Positions 1 through 11,956 of a stretch of 64,000 nt of DNA are shown one piece after another. The stretch is from NCBI GenBank assembly GCA_024138025.1, contig JAMXBD010001585.1, positions 124,001 to 188,000 on the forward strand, read 5' to 3'. The notes under the pieces were generated by a model. That model did no database searches. It had not been told where the DNA came from and saw nothing but the letters and a program-made list of their open reading frames with translations. The position numbers and the translations under genes were made by a program. Position 1 is the stretch's first letter; each line of letters starts with the position of its first letter. The DNA is from Combretum micranthum (taxonomy: Eukaryota > Streptophyta > Magnoliopsida > Myrtales > Combretaceae).

Positions 1-1250
1 TCATCAAATGCTCATATTTACCATTTCAAACACAAATCATCATCTAACCCTCCTTAAGCGAATCTACTTTTCTCTAACCCATCCTAACCTTACTCATTTC
101 TAACTTCATGCATTCCAATACTTCTTGTTACCTATTAAACACATACCAACAACTCCTATATCATCAAAATATGCACTCAACACACCACTAACACTTGTAT
201 GTTGACAATACTCATTTTAACATGTATATTCATAATAACATGGAATTCACATGTCTAGGGAAATCTAAACAAAAAAATGAGTTTTCAAACAAGTATAAAC
301 TTACCTCAAGAAGCTTTAGTTTGTTAGAAGATACTAGGTTCCAAGTCTTATTCTTGCTAAGGTGATGGGTGCAACACATGGGGAGACAAAGGAGCAAAGT
401 TTGAAAGAAATAAAGAGGAAATTTGTATGAAATTTTGGTCTATTTTGGAAAGTGTCCTTTTTTTTTTTTATCAAAAATAACATTTATACTTATCCAAAAT
501 TTGACTTTAAGGGATGCCTATGTATGGGCTTTAATCGGCATGGGTTTGAGCTTGATTTTTTGCCTAAAATCAATGTTTTTGGGGCTTGTTTCTATCCTAA
601 TTTTGTGCTATATTTAGGAATACACATTAAGCATAATTAACTTGTCTTAAATAAATTTTCACATACTTCATTACACTTACATCAACACAAGCACCATATA
701 AATATCAATAACACTTATACTAATATTCAAATTCACTAATACAAACAAATGTACTAGCATAAATCATATTCATCATACTTCATGATCATGCATAAATTCA
801 TTAACACATTTATAAAATATGATTGGGGAAATTTATGGCTATTTCAGGTGATGACTTTCTCATCTCCACCCTACTAATTTTTTGGCACAACTAACTCGAT
901 TAGCTTTGTCTCCAAGTATTGGAGACGTGAACTCGCCCTATGTTCTCCACAACTAACCTTCAATCTTCCATTCACCCACTTGCCTACTATGACCATAACT
1001 ATCAAGTCAACCATTTATAAATACCCATCTACCTCTCCGAAGATAGGTAATACCATACACAACCACTCTCTTTAACTCAAATTATAGGCTTATCATAAAT
1101 GGTCTCTAACTTAAGCATTGCAATGGCCACACAAGGCCCATGCCTGGTGTGCCACGGACCGGTTTCCTATTTTGTAGGTCTTACATCTAACATTGACCCA
1201 AGCCCAAGTTTCTAAAGTCCAACATCTACCATATTTAAGCAAGTGATAAT
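1..1250. repeat. Non-coding repeat-like DNA, possible LTR-retrotransposon remnant
   Basis: No convincing coding sequence was seen; the short ORFs here lack recognisable motifs. The stretch is rich in short C-A and T-A words. A TATA-like motif (ttataaatac) lies near 1015, followed by CT-rich sequence, as in an LTR promoter region. No matching second LTR, primer-binding site or polypurine tract was found inside the window, so an LTR origin is only a suggestion. Confidence 0.3.
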
Positions 1251-1699
1251 TTTCATAAGTAATTTTAAATCAAATTATCTAATTGTGATGTCATTATATT
1301 TTGTCATACATGATTATGTATTATTCAAATTTTTAATTTGAAATGATATTAGATCTGTCATCAATTCAATTCTTATTAATATCGTTAATGCCAATGTGTA
1401 TTTATGTGGGTTAACTTCATCCATAATATTATAATTGACAGACCTCGCTTTTGTTATCTATACCTGAACTTATTTATAATATATCATAGTACTATTATAT
1501 TTAGAATATTACAATTTAACCAATTACATTTGCTTTGTTTTTGTTTTATGGTGGAAAACTAATTTAGTCTTCATCTATTTGTTATTTCTTTTCCTTTTAT
1601 ATTTTTTTAGGTCACACATTTTTTTAATGTTTTAATTTGAATATAATTTTCTTTGTATGTATTATAATCACGAGTTTTTATTCAGTAACATAAGGTAAG

Positions 1700-2135
1700 T
1701 GAATTCGCCATGAATTTCCACATTCTGGAGATGTATGTTACCAGCACCTAAGGACAGGTTTAATGTAGTCTACATGGCACGAACGAGTCGAGATTATGAT
1801 GAAATTTTTTTGGTTTTTTGAAATTATTTTTAAATTTTTTGTTTATTAACAGTATAGTAAATAATAATTATAAAATAAAAATTTTGTTTTCTAATTGCGA
1901 TTCGTTGCTTAGGTGTGAAAGATGAAGTTTTCCAGAGTTGTAGTGGCTTCACCATGAATTTTCACATATAGAAAGATATATATTACCAACACTTGAAGAC
2001 ATGTACCACAAAATCTGCTTAACACGGACGAGTCAAAACTATGATGATAAATGTTTTTATTATTTGAAATTACTTTGTAAAGTTTTAATTTTTTAACACT
2101 ACTATAGATGATAATAATTAAAATTATAAATGTAA
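1700..2135. repeat. Diverged tandem duplication, period about 240 bases
   Basis: A block around 1707-1875 and one around 1950-2125 share the same order of words: catgaatttccacat, then a ttaccagcac/ttaccaacac word, then gacgagtc-like and atgatgaaa-like words, then an AT-rich tail. The copies are clearly related but much diverged. No coding potential is evident. The flanks (1250-1700 and 2135-2645) are AT-rich and contain nothing else I recognise. Confidence 0.6.
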
Positions 2136-2645
2136 CTATACATAAGAGGTATGATATATTTTCTTCCATTTAAGTTCAAGGTCATCTAATGTGAAATTGA
2201 TTGGCTGTGGTGAATTAATTTGTGGTATAACTAAAAAATGGTTCTTTTCTACTTAATTGTATTTATGCTATTTTTTGATCAATTGGTAAATGGTAATGAT
2301 ATTATTATAGATTGGTTTTAGAGATGTAGAATTTTGTGAAGGAATAAAATAATGGAAAAAATAAAAAATGGCTGTTATTCGAGTACATACGGAATTAAGG
2401 CTAATGGTCCCACTTCGATTCTTTAATATAGTTTTGCCGAACGAATTGCCAAACATGATATAGCCTTTAACATGTTTATTTATTTGTTTTTTGGAACTTC
2501 CACGCTCTCGTAAGCGGTTCGTCCAATCAAATCATTTTATCATTAAATTAATAATGATAATTTATATATTAAGTATTTTAATGGTGTATGATCACGGATA
2601 GGTATAAATTTGAATTATTAAATAATTGTCAGGAATGATACTCTC

Positions 2646-3282
2646 TATAGATGACTAATATAATTATATAATAAATATTTAGATTTGACTCTTGGGCTAA
2701 GTGACAAGACCTGAAGAATTCAATTCATATTATGGGATGACTTATGGGAGATCTGGTATGGTGGGCTTGGAGTAAGGATCGTTGGACCGGTCTGTCCACT
2801 CTAAACCTTTCTCAGATAACTCATGCACTTAAAAGAGGCTCTCATCGGCTTAAACTCAATATAAGCTCATGGAAGGATCCATTAGCAGAAGGACTCATTT
2901 GAGTCGTTGACACACCTTACAATCCAATGGATACTGTCAACAGCCAAATTCTATAAATACTTCAGGAGTTCTCATCAATTAAAAGACTGGAGACATCTAG
3001 AGAAACGTCGTCATGCTATCAGAGTATAATCACAGAGATCTAACAAGAATCAAAACAAAGAACGTACTACCTCTCTCCAAGAACTGTGGGGTTGATGCTG
3101 TATAGCTCCTACACTTGTCACGCGTGTGTTTGAGCTATCTAAGATTGCGTACTCCTCCTCCCTACCATCTCTCTATAAGTCATCCTTACGTGTCATTACC
3201 AAATCATTTCTCTGAAGACACGTGTAACGCTAGCCAAACGCTGCACGCACATGATCACCGCAATCGAATCCACTCAACAACA
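2646..3282 (+). repeat. 5' LTR of Tat-like element
   Basis: It aligns along its whole length with 10076-10719. An 83-base block starting at the gacctgaagaa word near 2707 differs from its partner at 4 positions by hand count. A TATA motif (ctataaatac) is at 2951-2960 in the same relative place as in the other copy. The expected TG start appears as TA here, and the end is CA. Confidence 0.8.
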
Positions 3283-3506
3283 TTTTTTGCAACTTCACTG
3301 GGGAGAGAATTTGACAAGTTGACAATGGCACCCCTAAGAAGACAACTAACCCCAATGATGGCACTAGCCAAGAGTTTGACACCAACATTAAAGCTGGAGA
3401 ACAAAACATGCCACTTGAAAATGTTAATCCTAACTATGACACAATGCAGGTAGCTGTACCTGATCACGCACAACTTGCGTGTGTAATGTAAGAGAATACC
3501 AAGATT
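3283..3506 (+). other. Leader between 5' LTR and gag
   Basis: The LTR is followed by a T-run and gcaacttcactggggagag. I see no clear match to the usual plant primer sites (tRNA-iMet or tRNA-Asp), so the primer site is unrecognised or decayed. Words resembling gag N-terminal coding sequence begin near 3420. Confidence 0.4.
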
Positions 3507-5247
3507 ATGAAGGAATTCATCACCATAATGGCTCCATTCTTGCCTGCTGCGGCTGCTTTTGCTACTGCGCAACAAGGAACAACCTCGATAAATCCTGCCA
3601 TTACTGCACAGCCACGTGCTACCCAAGCAACTCAACTACCTAATACGTTAGGTATTAATGTAAATGTCACCCAAGGAAATGATGAACAAATTTGTACACT
3701 AAAACCAACTGCGACACCTAAGGCAAGGAGTATGGGAATCCAGCTTGGAGGTTCTTCATCCTCACCTGCTATCCCTCAAGCTGTGATAGATGGAACAACA
3801 TCTCAATCTAATGAGACACCTGTTGTACCTGTAGAAGATGCAGTGTCTGCTCCAAGGGGCTCTTTTATCACTAAAGAGGATCTTGCCATTTATCTGAATG
3901 AAATACAGGCAAAATCAACTGTGGGAGTGTTGGATCTCAAACTCCCGTACATCCAGCGTATTATTGCTAAACCATAACCTAAGGACTACATTAGTCCTAA
4001 GTTCATGCTATTTAATGGCAAAAAAGGGAGTGCAAAAGAGCATCTTTTAAAGTTTATTGAAACCTTAGAAGTCATACACTTGGTATGTCAACCTTCCTCC
4101 TGGATCAGTAAATTCATGGGGAAGCATGTGCAAAATGTTCCTTGAAAAGTTCTTCTCCACTCAAGAGCGGGTCACTCTAACCGACATGGGATGCATTCGA
4201 TAGAAGCCCCAAGAGGACTTGATGGACTATATTGAGTGCTTCAGAGAACGCTCTCTTAATATCCAAGACATGTGTGATGAGAAAGAGCTGGTGAAAATAT
4301 GAATTCAATGAATGTTTACTGAGTACGCAGTGCACCTTGAGAACCATTCATTGGTTTCCTTTGCTGCTTTAGTTGAAAATGCAAAGGACTAATAATTTGT
4401 CACATGACAAAAGGGAGAAAATGGAAGATTTAACAAAAGGGTTTCATATGTGAACTCGGCCTAGGACGATAGCTCTAGGGGAGGGAAGAAGCCAAGAGAC
4501 AAGAAGTCAGGAAACCCTGCATCATCATTATCTTAACCCTGCTCAATGGGTAAAGTACATGCAATGCTAGACAAATGGTTGCAGGATGAGAATATTAAAC
4601 TCCCAAGAGTTGACCATTTACCTACAGCTGAAGAAAAGAATAACCAAAAGTTTTGCAGATTGCATAAAGCAGCAGGCCATCCCACTAAAGAATATTGGAC
4701 ATTGAAAAAGATATTCAATGAGAGAGTGCAAAATAAGGAACTCATTATTGACAATAATGATGCTAGGAACAATCTGCTTCCTGCACATAACAATCAGTGT
4801 GGCGCCACAAATGTCGTTACTCATGACCCTTCAACATCAGAAGTGAATGAAGTGCCACCTGTCGAGACAACAGAGGATGAAAGAAAATTAGCTGAAGGTG
4901 AAGAGGTTGAATGTTTACCTATTATGACAGCACTGTTGAAATCTTCCACCTTGAGGAGTTTCTTTGATCTCTTAGGTTTCAACGAGAAAACGCGGCTTGC
5001 AATAGCATCTACACTCCTGCAAATATCTAAAGGTCAATATGAAGAGTGTAATGCAGCGCAGCCTGCGAGAAGAATAATAGATGCACACGAGAATGCAATT
5101 TTATTTTCTGATGCAAATATATGCATGAAGAACCCAAATCATAATCGCCTACTATATGTGGAAGGTTTACTCAATGACTATCCTATGAGGAGGACCTTTG
5201 TAGACAATGGGTCCTACACCACTTTAATGCAAACAAACATGTTGTAA
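3507..5247 (+). pseudogene. Broken gag with protease-like C-terminal region
   Basis: The first open piece (3507-3977) encodes a Pro/Thr/Ala-rich segment and ends in LDLKLPYIQRIIAKP, typical of the start of Tat-type gag. It stops at a TAA where coding similarity clearly continues. From about 4080 to 4400 another frame shows capsid-like text (a W-G-S-M motif, FLEKFFSTQERVTL, ECFRERSLNIQD) interrupted by several stops. The second long piece (4546-5247) holds KFCRLHKAAGHPTKEYW, a degenerate zinc-knuckle-type region, an acidic linker, and near its end FVDNGSYTTLM, which resembles an aspartic-protease D-[TN]-G-S motif. Coding ends at 5247 and no polymerase follows. Several stops and frame changes show that it is dead. 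Confidence 0.7.
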
Positions 5248-5589
5248 CGATTCACTGCTTGCATACAAAAATACTCTTCGATGCACGGGTACCTACTAAG
5301 AGCCCTTGATGACGTCCTTGCAAGCTTAATGCTATGAATAGCAATTGTTGTTGCTGCTGCTTAGTGAATATGGTAACTTATAAGCGCACAACGAAAAATG
5401 CAATACAGGAATATTAAATTGAACAAGGAAATAGAAATATTGTTCATTCAAGATCTAAATGTTTTGATACAAAGGGCTAAAAACAATAATAACAAATATT
5501 AGATGTTGGTGTAAGGAACCAATCATCAACTCAATGACGAATGTCGACTTAATAACTATAGAAGTGTCTTCATCACCAAGAAGGCTTTT

Positions 5590-6530
5590 TATTTCAGACT
5601 CTGCTTCTTCAATTTAGCACTCAACTTGTTGCATCTTTGTACAATTGCATGACAATTCAACATTCTTTGGGCTTTGCCATCAACATGCTCTAAACTCCCA
5701 ACTTTGAAATTAATGCCACGAGCTCCGGTAATTCCTTTAATCAATAATTGAAGCTCTTCAGTCGACAATGAATCCCATGGTTTGTCAAGGAGTTGAATGG
5801 CTCTCCTTAGTAAAGTTATCATTACATAGCTACATCCATATCGAGGACAAAGTACCCTGTCTAGAATTCACCCTCTATGGAGTACAACCATTCTAGTGAC
5901 TCTACAAGATGAGAAGGCACAGTGAATCCATGGAAAGAGGCAACCTCATCAGTGGTTGTTCTGGTATTAGGAATTATTGTCTCGTTCTGTAATGATACGC
6001 CAGCAACTAGTGGAGGAGGAACATTAGAAAAAGAGATAGCTTAAGCAAGAGAAGTGGCAAGTGGAGGAACATCGCCAGATCGAAAGCGATGTTGTGAAGC
6101 ATCAACAGATGTAGTATTAGTCTCGCTACCATAAGTTCCTACTCGAAGCAAAGCATCAACATACGTCTCATTCTTAGGCCCCTCAAGAGGTACTGAGTAG
6201 AAGTTCTCTTCATCCATCTCCTGTTGCTCCATCTCACAGCATTACTAGCAACCTCTGTATTATCAAATTCTTCATCCTCATTACATTAGAAGCTTCCTCC
6301 TTGTTACCAACAACACTGTGTGTACTTTCACTACCATATGAATTTTTATCTTCATCATCCTCGTTCATCGATGTAACGGATGTATGATGCCTTTTGGAAT
6401 GAAATTCTTCATGGTTGCTATACAAGTAAGGAAATGGATACATGATAGTGCTGTTAAGAGGAGCGTAAACATCAACAACATTATTGGCCGGTTTATGGGT
6501 TAAGCTGGTATCTTTTACTACCTATAAGAA
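5590..6530 (-). pseudogene. Decayed antisense coding tail of unknown function
   Basis: Three short open pieces on the - strand (6234-6443, 6041-6232 and 5589-5822) lie downstream of the PMD-type region. The first two are rich in Glu, Asp, Ser and Asn, including a stretch near 6330-6360 with EDDEDK-type text. The last (5589-5822) is less acidic and contains LLDKPWDSLSTEELQLLI. They may be the C-terminal tail of the same antisense product. No domain was recognised. Confidence 0.35.
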
Positions 6531-6539
6531 AGAAATTTG

Positions 6540-8170
6540 TGTTAGTATAGTAAAGAAAGAAAACCGACATGAAATACGAACAGAGCAACTTTAATAAAAT
6601 ACCTTACGAATGCAAGCACGCTTAGCCTGACTAGCATTTGGCAAAGAAGTTGATTGATGGATTTTTTTTGTCTGGTTCGAGAATCGGAACTTGCCCTTGT
6701 GTTGGCTTGAAGATCTTGAGTTGTCTTCATCTTATCATGAGGGGCATGGCTTGTCTTTGACTTAGCCTGTGAATCATTAAGAAATGTGTTCTTTAGTAGA
6801 AGATGGAGGTAAAACTCATACTTGTAGATGATAGGTGCCTCTAAAACATCAGGTACAATATCGTATGCATACTCTCTGAAGCTTTCTAGGCAGTTCGTCC
6901 AGTGGGTTAACCAACCTACTGTAGACACTCCTACACAATTGTAGAAGGAAAGAATAGCGGTCGTACATGTGGATTAATCAAATTGCTATGATCCAGAGAG
7001 AATGATTTACAGCAGTGACTAAAGTCGTTTGATGGAGGAATCAACTGAGGTACTCCCTGATCAAAATCAAAGTGACGAGCAACTTTATGGGATGAATATA
7101 CCATCACCTTCCATTCTAAAAAAGCACCGATGGACTTCTTGCTATCTTGTAGTGATGGCAAATACCCTAGGGTACACCACATGATAAACCCTGCATCACA
7201 AGCATTCAGACTTTCACGATTATCTATTAGAGTCATGAAGACATCGATTTGGAAGGATAAAACTTGCAACAACCTTCACAATCAACTATTCTCTTCACAT
7301 AAGGCTGAAATATAAACTCACTAACGTTATCGATGACATTCGATAAGTATTTCACAAGCCATCTTTTTAACATCACCACTACCCAGGGATCTTTTAGCTG
7401 CGAACTGTGTTAAACATTGGGGGAAGATGCGTATGTACGAAACCACTCATAGATGAAGAGTTGTAAAAACACCAAATCCACATGTGAGTACACAACGTAG
7501 CGCCCTTTGAGCGGATTGATGCGTGATGATATAAGTCGAAGCGTTGATAGAAGGAAACTAAATAAAAAGGCGCTAAAGCAAAGCGCTAGCCCTTCGCTAA
7601 GGATGGCCAACAAAAACAGCCGTGCATTCACTCCTTTTACTGGCCTACCAAGAAAAACATATGTTGATAGCCATAACGCCACGAATGCCAAAAGTTCGTA
7701 ACTATAAAAAAAAAAATAGAGAGAGATAGAATTAGTAAGAAGCAAAAAGAAGAAAGTAATCAAGACATACGCTTATGCAAAGAATGTTGGCACTTACACA
7801 CGCTCAGGACGTAGTTTCAAAACCATGGCTCTATCCTCATCTCTATTATGGAAGAAATGCTCAATCTAATAAGTAAAGATAGATCTCTTTGATCAAACTT
7901 TTCTTGCTTTTAATGCAACCACAAGTGCAGCCTGGATCTCTTGCTCCTCTTATATAGTGGAAAGAGTGGTAATATCAGTTTGCCCAAATTCATAAAGCCT
8001 CAACAACATAAATACATCCTCGAGTGTTGGTGTGAACTCTCCCCATGATGCAATAAAGGTATAAGTCTGGGTACTCCATCGTGAGACAACAGCTCACCAT
8101 AGCTTCATATTGTCAATGGGAGAAAAATTAAACTGTGTAGTAATATCGATGGTGTGATATACTTTGGTAG
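6540..8170 (-). pseudogene. Antisense plant mobile domain (PMD, aminotransferase-like) coding remnant
   Basis: Read on the - strand, positions about 8085-7990 give WSTQTYTFIASWGEFTPTLE and continue D-V-F-M-L-L-R-L, the signature region of the plant mobile domain. Further on, 7460-7410 gives LQLFIYEWFRTYA, like the family's W/Y-E-x-F helix. About 7110-7040 gives SSHKVARHFDFDQGVPQL, matching the family's R-V-A-x-Q-F-G-x-D-Q block. The order along the strand is correct for the family. Several frame breaks and stops interrupt it (for example near 8000-7950 and in 7760-7410). PMD proteins include MAIN/MAIL-type nuclear proteins, and related domains occur in plant retrotransposons. Here the domain lies opposite to the gag of the host element, so it would need its own promoter. 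Confidence 0.7.
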
Positions 8171-8400
8171 ATCTTAGTGTATCCTTGTGCTCAGGGTCCT
8201 CATAGACATGTCTAGCCTATTCTGCCTATCCTGGGATCGCTTGTTTGGGGAACACAAATTGGGTATGTGAAAGTGGTAACACTTTTCTTTCATTTTGGAA
8301 CCGCAGCACTGAGTTCGCTGCAATAACTTCTCTCTTAATTGGGTTTGTTTCTGGCTCGATAAAGTGATACGAGTTGTCAGAATGCTTCGATGCATAGGAA
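8170..8400 (-). pseudogene. Possible N-terminal extension of the antisense PMD-type ORF
   Basis: An open - strand piece (8174-8395, ATG at 8395) lies directly upstream of the recognisable PMD motifs. It is rich in Arg, Gln and Ser and has no identifiable domain. Its end lies near the start of the PMD-like reading frame. It may be the original N-terminus, but this is inferred from position only. Confidence 0.3.
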
Positions 8401-8569
8401 TCTCTCTTCTTGATCCTCTTCTAAAATAAATCTACAGAAATTGCTTGATCAATCCAACTGCTACGAGGAGACGGAATCAAACATTTTGCAGCAATAAGTC
8501 CTTTTGGTTGATGGTGTGATTCGCGATAACATCACTAGGAATCTTATAGCGTTGAGTTAGCTATAAGTT

Positions 8570-8720
8570 TGATGAATGACAGATGTCTGCTGAGAAACGC
8601 CATGGTAGAAGATGGACGGCTGTTGAGAAAAGCCACTCGATGGTTATGATGATTAACTATTAGTCTTGGTAGACAATGAATGGCTATTGAGAAAAGCCAC
8701 TAGATGATCACTTTAATTGT
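8570..8720. repeat. Short imperfect repeats around gctgttgagaaaagccactcg
   Basis: Three related words, gctgagaaacgccat, gttgagaaaagccact and attgagaaaagccact, occur within about 130 bases in the Tat-like element's 3' half. The sequence between them is non-coding. No function can be assigned. Confidence 0.5.
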
Positions 8721-9044
8721 TGCCTAATAGTGCCTCTACGCCTACTGATAAGTAGATCCTGCAAGAAAAGAAAATCAAATGCATAAGAAAGAGAGTTAAT
8801 AATATGATTATTGATAAGTGTAGTTGTTATATATAGATTAAGTGAAGAAGATTAGTATGAGATCAAATTAATGATTTGGTGGACCCAATGACTGTGCTAA
8901 CGTTTTGGAATAAAGTGGCAATAATACATAAGCGGTTTTGGAATGCAAACGGATGGACATTCATTACGACTACAATAACAATTGCAAAGGACACAAGATA
9001 TCCCTCTTTTTATAAGAAAAAATAGAAGGAATTTAAGTTGTCTC

Positions 9045-9205
9045 ATTCCTACACCGGTGGTTACAAATTCAATACTGTCAAGTACAATTTCAATACTGGC
9101 AGTTACAAATTTAAATACTAGCGGTTATGAATTTAAATAATGACAGTTACGAATTCAATACTGGAATTTGAGTCGTTTCATTCCTATATCGACAGTTACA
9201 AGTGA
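9045..9205. repeat. Short tandem array, unit about 22-25 bases
   Basis: Repeated units of the type ctggcagttacaaattcaata occur at least five times with substitutions. The array sits in the non-coding 3' part of the Tat-like element. Confidence 0.65.
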
Positions 9206-9601
9206 TAATGAATTCTGTTTTTTTAATATGGAGCATTTACATTATCATATGATTATTATAGTTGATACCAAAGATCAATTTGCAAAGATAAAGGTCTAAA
9301 GTTTATGGATGGATTTCAAGAGATATTGTTAATATTTATTGACGCAGGATTAATATGCTGTAGTTCTTGGGGAGTGGAAAAGCATTTATTATTTATGTGA
9401 TTGCACTGCGTCGGTATGTTTTCTCATCATTATGATATGAGACATTAACAAATTTCAAAGTGAGATTTGATAAAGTTGGAAGAGATTTGTTAAGATAAAT
9501 CTAAGCTTAAGAAGATGCTAGATAAAGATTCAATAATTCAAGTATTTGAGAAAGATATCGGATAAATCTCTCTTTAAAGTTTAAAATAAAAAAAAGAAGA
9601 A

Positions 9602-9700
9602 AAAAAGGGGGCAAAATGAAGAGGGCTAACTTAATTATGGATTTGACTGAGAAGGGCCTAAAGAGTTCAACTCATCTCATGACGTTATAGAAATATCATG
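9602..9700 (+). repeat. Extra polypurine tract plus truncated U3 start
   Basis: The sequence aaaaaagggggcaaaa followed by TGAAGAGGGCTAAC and a ggatttgact word matches the polypurine-tract/LTR junction at 10064-10110, but lies about 460 bases upstream. Similarity fades after roughly 90 bases. This is a second, diverged LTR head. Confidence 0.65.
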
Positions 9701-10063
9701 GAGCATAAACCATTTAATTATTGACCCAGCAAAGAAGAAATATTTATATAGACAGATATGCGGATATGTATAGATTCATGTCTTATGATTTGAAGAAAGC
9801 TTGGGAGCTATTGAAGGAAACTCATATGATAAGTGACTACTACCATGGAAAGTCGTGCTGCTCTGGCAAGTTTAAATTGACATATGCAAATTGAGATAGT
9901 GCTGCAACTTTACGCACTAAGAAAATTCACACATGATAAATAAATTTAGCTTGCCAGTGCGCCCGTCAGCTTTGTAATTATTTTAATACATAAGCGCTAG
10001 GCAGCAATGCAACTAATTCATTTTATGCCCAAATCCCTTTTGACTTCATCTAAAAAACTTTGG

Positions 10064-10075
10064 TCAGGGGCAAAA
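10064..10075 (+). other. Polypurine tract of Tat-like element
   Basis: The purine-rich tcaggggcaaaa directly precedes the TG that opens the 3' LTR. This is the position and composition expected of the plus-strand primer site for reverse transcription. Confidence 0.7.
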
Positions 10076-10719
10076 TGTAGAGGGCTAATATAATTATATA
10101 ATAAATATTTGGATTTGACTTTAGGGTTAATTGACAAGGCCTGAAGAATCCAATTCATATTATGGGATGACTTATGGGAGATCTAGTATGGTGGGCTTGG
10201 AGTAAGGATCATTGGACCGGCCCGGCCTGTCCGCTCTCAACCTTTCTCGAAAAAGCTCATGCACTTAAAAGAGGCTCTTATCGGCTTAAACTCAATATAA
10301 GCTCATGGAAGGATTTATTAGCAGAATGACTCATCTAAGCCATTGACACATTTTGCGATCTAACGAATGCTGTCAACAGCTAAACTCTATAAATACTTCA
10401 GGAGTTCTCATCATTTAACAAGACTGGAGACATCCAGAGAACCGTCGTCGTGCTATCAGAGTATAATCATAGAGATCCAACAAGAATCAAAATAAAGAAC
10501 ATACTGCCTCTCTCCAAGAACTGTGGGGTTGATACTGTACAGCTCCTCCACCTATCATGCATGCATTCAAGCTATCTAAGATTGCTTACTCCTTCTCCCT
10601 ACCATCTCTCCATAAGTCATCCTTACGTGTCATTGCCAAATCACTTCTCTGAAGACACGTGTAGCGCGAGCCAAACGCTACACGCACGTGATCATTGCAA
10701 CCGGATCCACTCCACAACA
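10076..10719 (+). repeat. 3' LTR of Tat-like element
   Basis: It starts TGTAGAGGGC and ends CA. It aligns with 2646-3282 and keeps the TATA motif (ctataaatac) at 10387-10396. After it the sequence becomes unrelated. Confidence 0.8.
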
Positions 10720-11956
10720 CTCAAAAAAATAATAATGGATTTGATTAAGTTTTGTTGAAGATTGATAATATTTTAACTAAGTTGCAGATGCATTTGTATC
10801 ATTAAAAACTGGAATATATGTGGCAAAAATAAATATTGTAATATAATTTATAATTGTTACAATATTCTATATAATTTGACTAATAAATATTTACTCTATT
10901 TTGACAAATATTAAGGGAAATAAAAAGATTTATTTGGTTGCTATCAACTCTCTTTAAACTTCCCTAGACAATAATTTCTAGATTATGAAATTATTATCAT
11001 GTTTATTATTTTTGTATGCTTACAGCAAGAAGTACAATGAAGTACCACTTGCAAGGCAGTTCATGTTGCTATGTCGTGTCTCGTGTCCATGTCTAGATAG
11101 GTCTATCTCTTAAAGACTTTAACTCGGGATCTAACCCATTTATTAATCATGTATAAAAACATAAACCCATGACTCAGCACTTTTATACTGTGTCTCGTGT
11201 CAACCCACTTATTGATTAATAAGAAAGATTCAGTACCGTTTATTAATGTGATAAGAAAGACTTAGTATTGTAATAGATAGTTGACTTGAAAAGTTAATGC
11301 ATTAAAATAGTTATTATCCTTGGTAGACTTAGTTAACAAATAATATATGGTAATTACTTATGTATAATTAAAAGGAAGAGGTTATAATATGTGACTTAAT
11401 GCTTTGTTAAATAAGCACTACATTAGTGGATAATAATTGATGTATAAAAAAAAAAATCAAACCTATATTTTTAATTAACAAATATATTACTCTATCATTA
11501 TAACTAACAAACATAACATGCGTAAAACCAATAATACAAGAAATATAATACATTAAAAGACTTAATCATATTAAAACATAAAATATTAGGCATTATTTAT
11601 ATTTTATATATATTATATGTTTATATATGAATTATATATGGTATATACAATATATATATATGTCATTTATATTATGTATTAATATAAATTTGTATAATAT
11701 GTTACATATAATTTATATATTATATTTTGAACATAGACATGTAACATATTTAATTTATGTAACAAATTAATTATTATATTATTATATGTTTATAATTTGT
11801 AGATTTTATATATGTAAGAATATGCTATACACATAATCATATATATTATAAATATATGCTATATTTGATATGTGATATGCATATATATAAAGATTATGAT
11901 ATATATTACACATAATTTTTGGTCTATATGTACCATTTAAGTTATATATGTATTTA
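10720..11956. other. AT-rich intergenic DNA
   Basis: There is no coding potential. From about 11580 to 11950 it is dominated by TATATA-type words and imperfect AT palindromes. Confidence 0.6.

Larger units (their letters stand above)
2646..10719 (+). mobile_element. Degenerate Tat-like Ty3/gypsy LTR retrotransposon, apparently gag-only
   Basis: Two long direct repeats (2646-3282 and 10076-10719) flank about 6.8 kb. A polypurine tract (aggggcaaaa) abuts the downstream copy. A gag-type region with a protease-like end follows the first LTR on the + strand. No reverse transcriptase, RNase H or integrase motif was found on the sense strand. The - strand of the second half instead shows plant mobile domain motifs. 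I could not identify a primer-binding site after 3282. The flanking pentamers (ctctc and ctcaa) do not match, so a target-site duplication is not supported. Gag style and LTR layout suggest the Tat lineage; this is an inference, not a tree. Confidence 0.75.

Noticed and set aside
1790..2070. Possible hammerhead ribozyme core (gacgagtc near atgatga words) in the tandem pair
   Set aside because: The conserved ctgatga and gaaa boxes are not both present with the right spacing on either strand, and no flanking stems were evident.
7410..7763. Hydrophobic - strand ORF that looks like a membrane protein
   Set aside because: Part of it matches the PMD-type helix region and neighbouring pieces are in PMD order, so it is better read as a decayed frame of that region.
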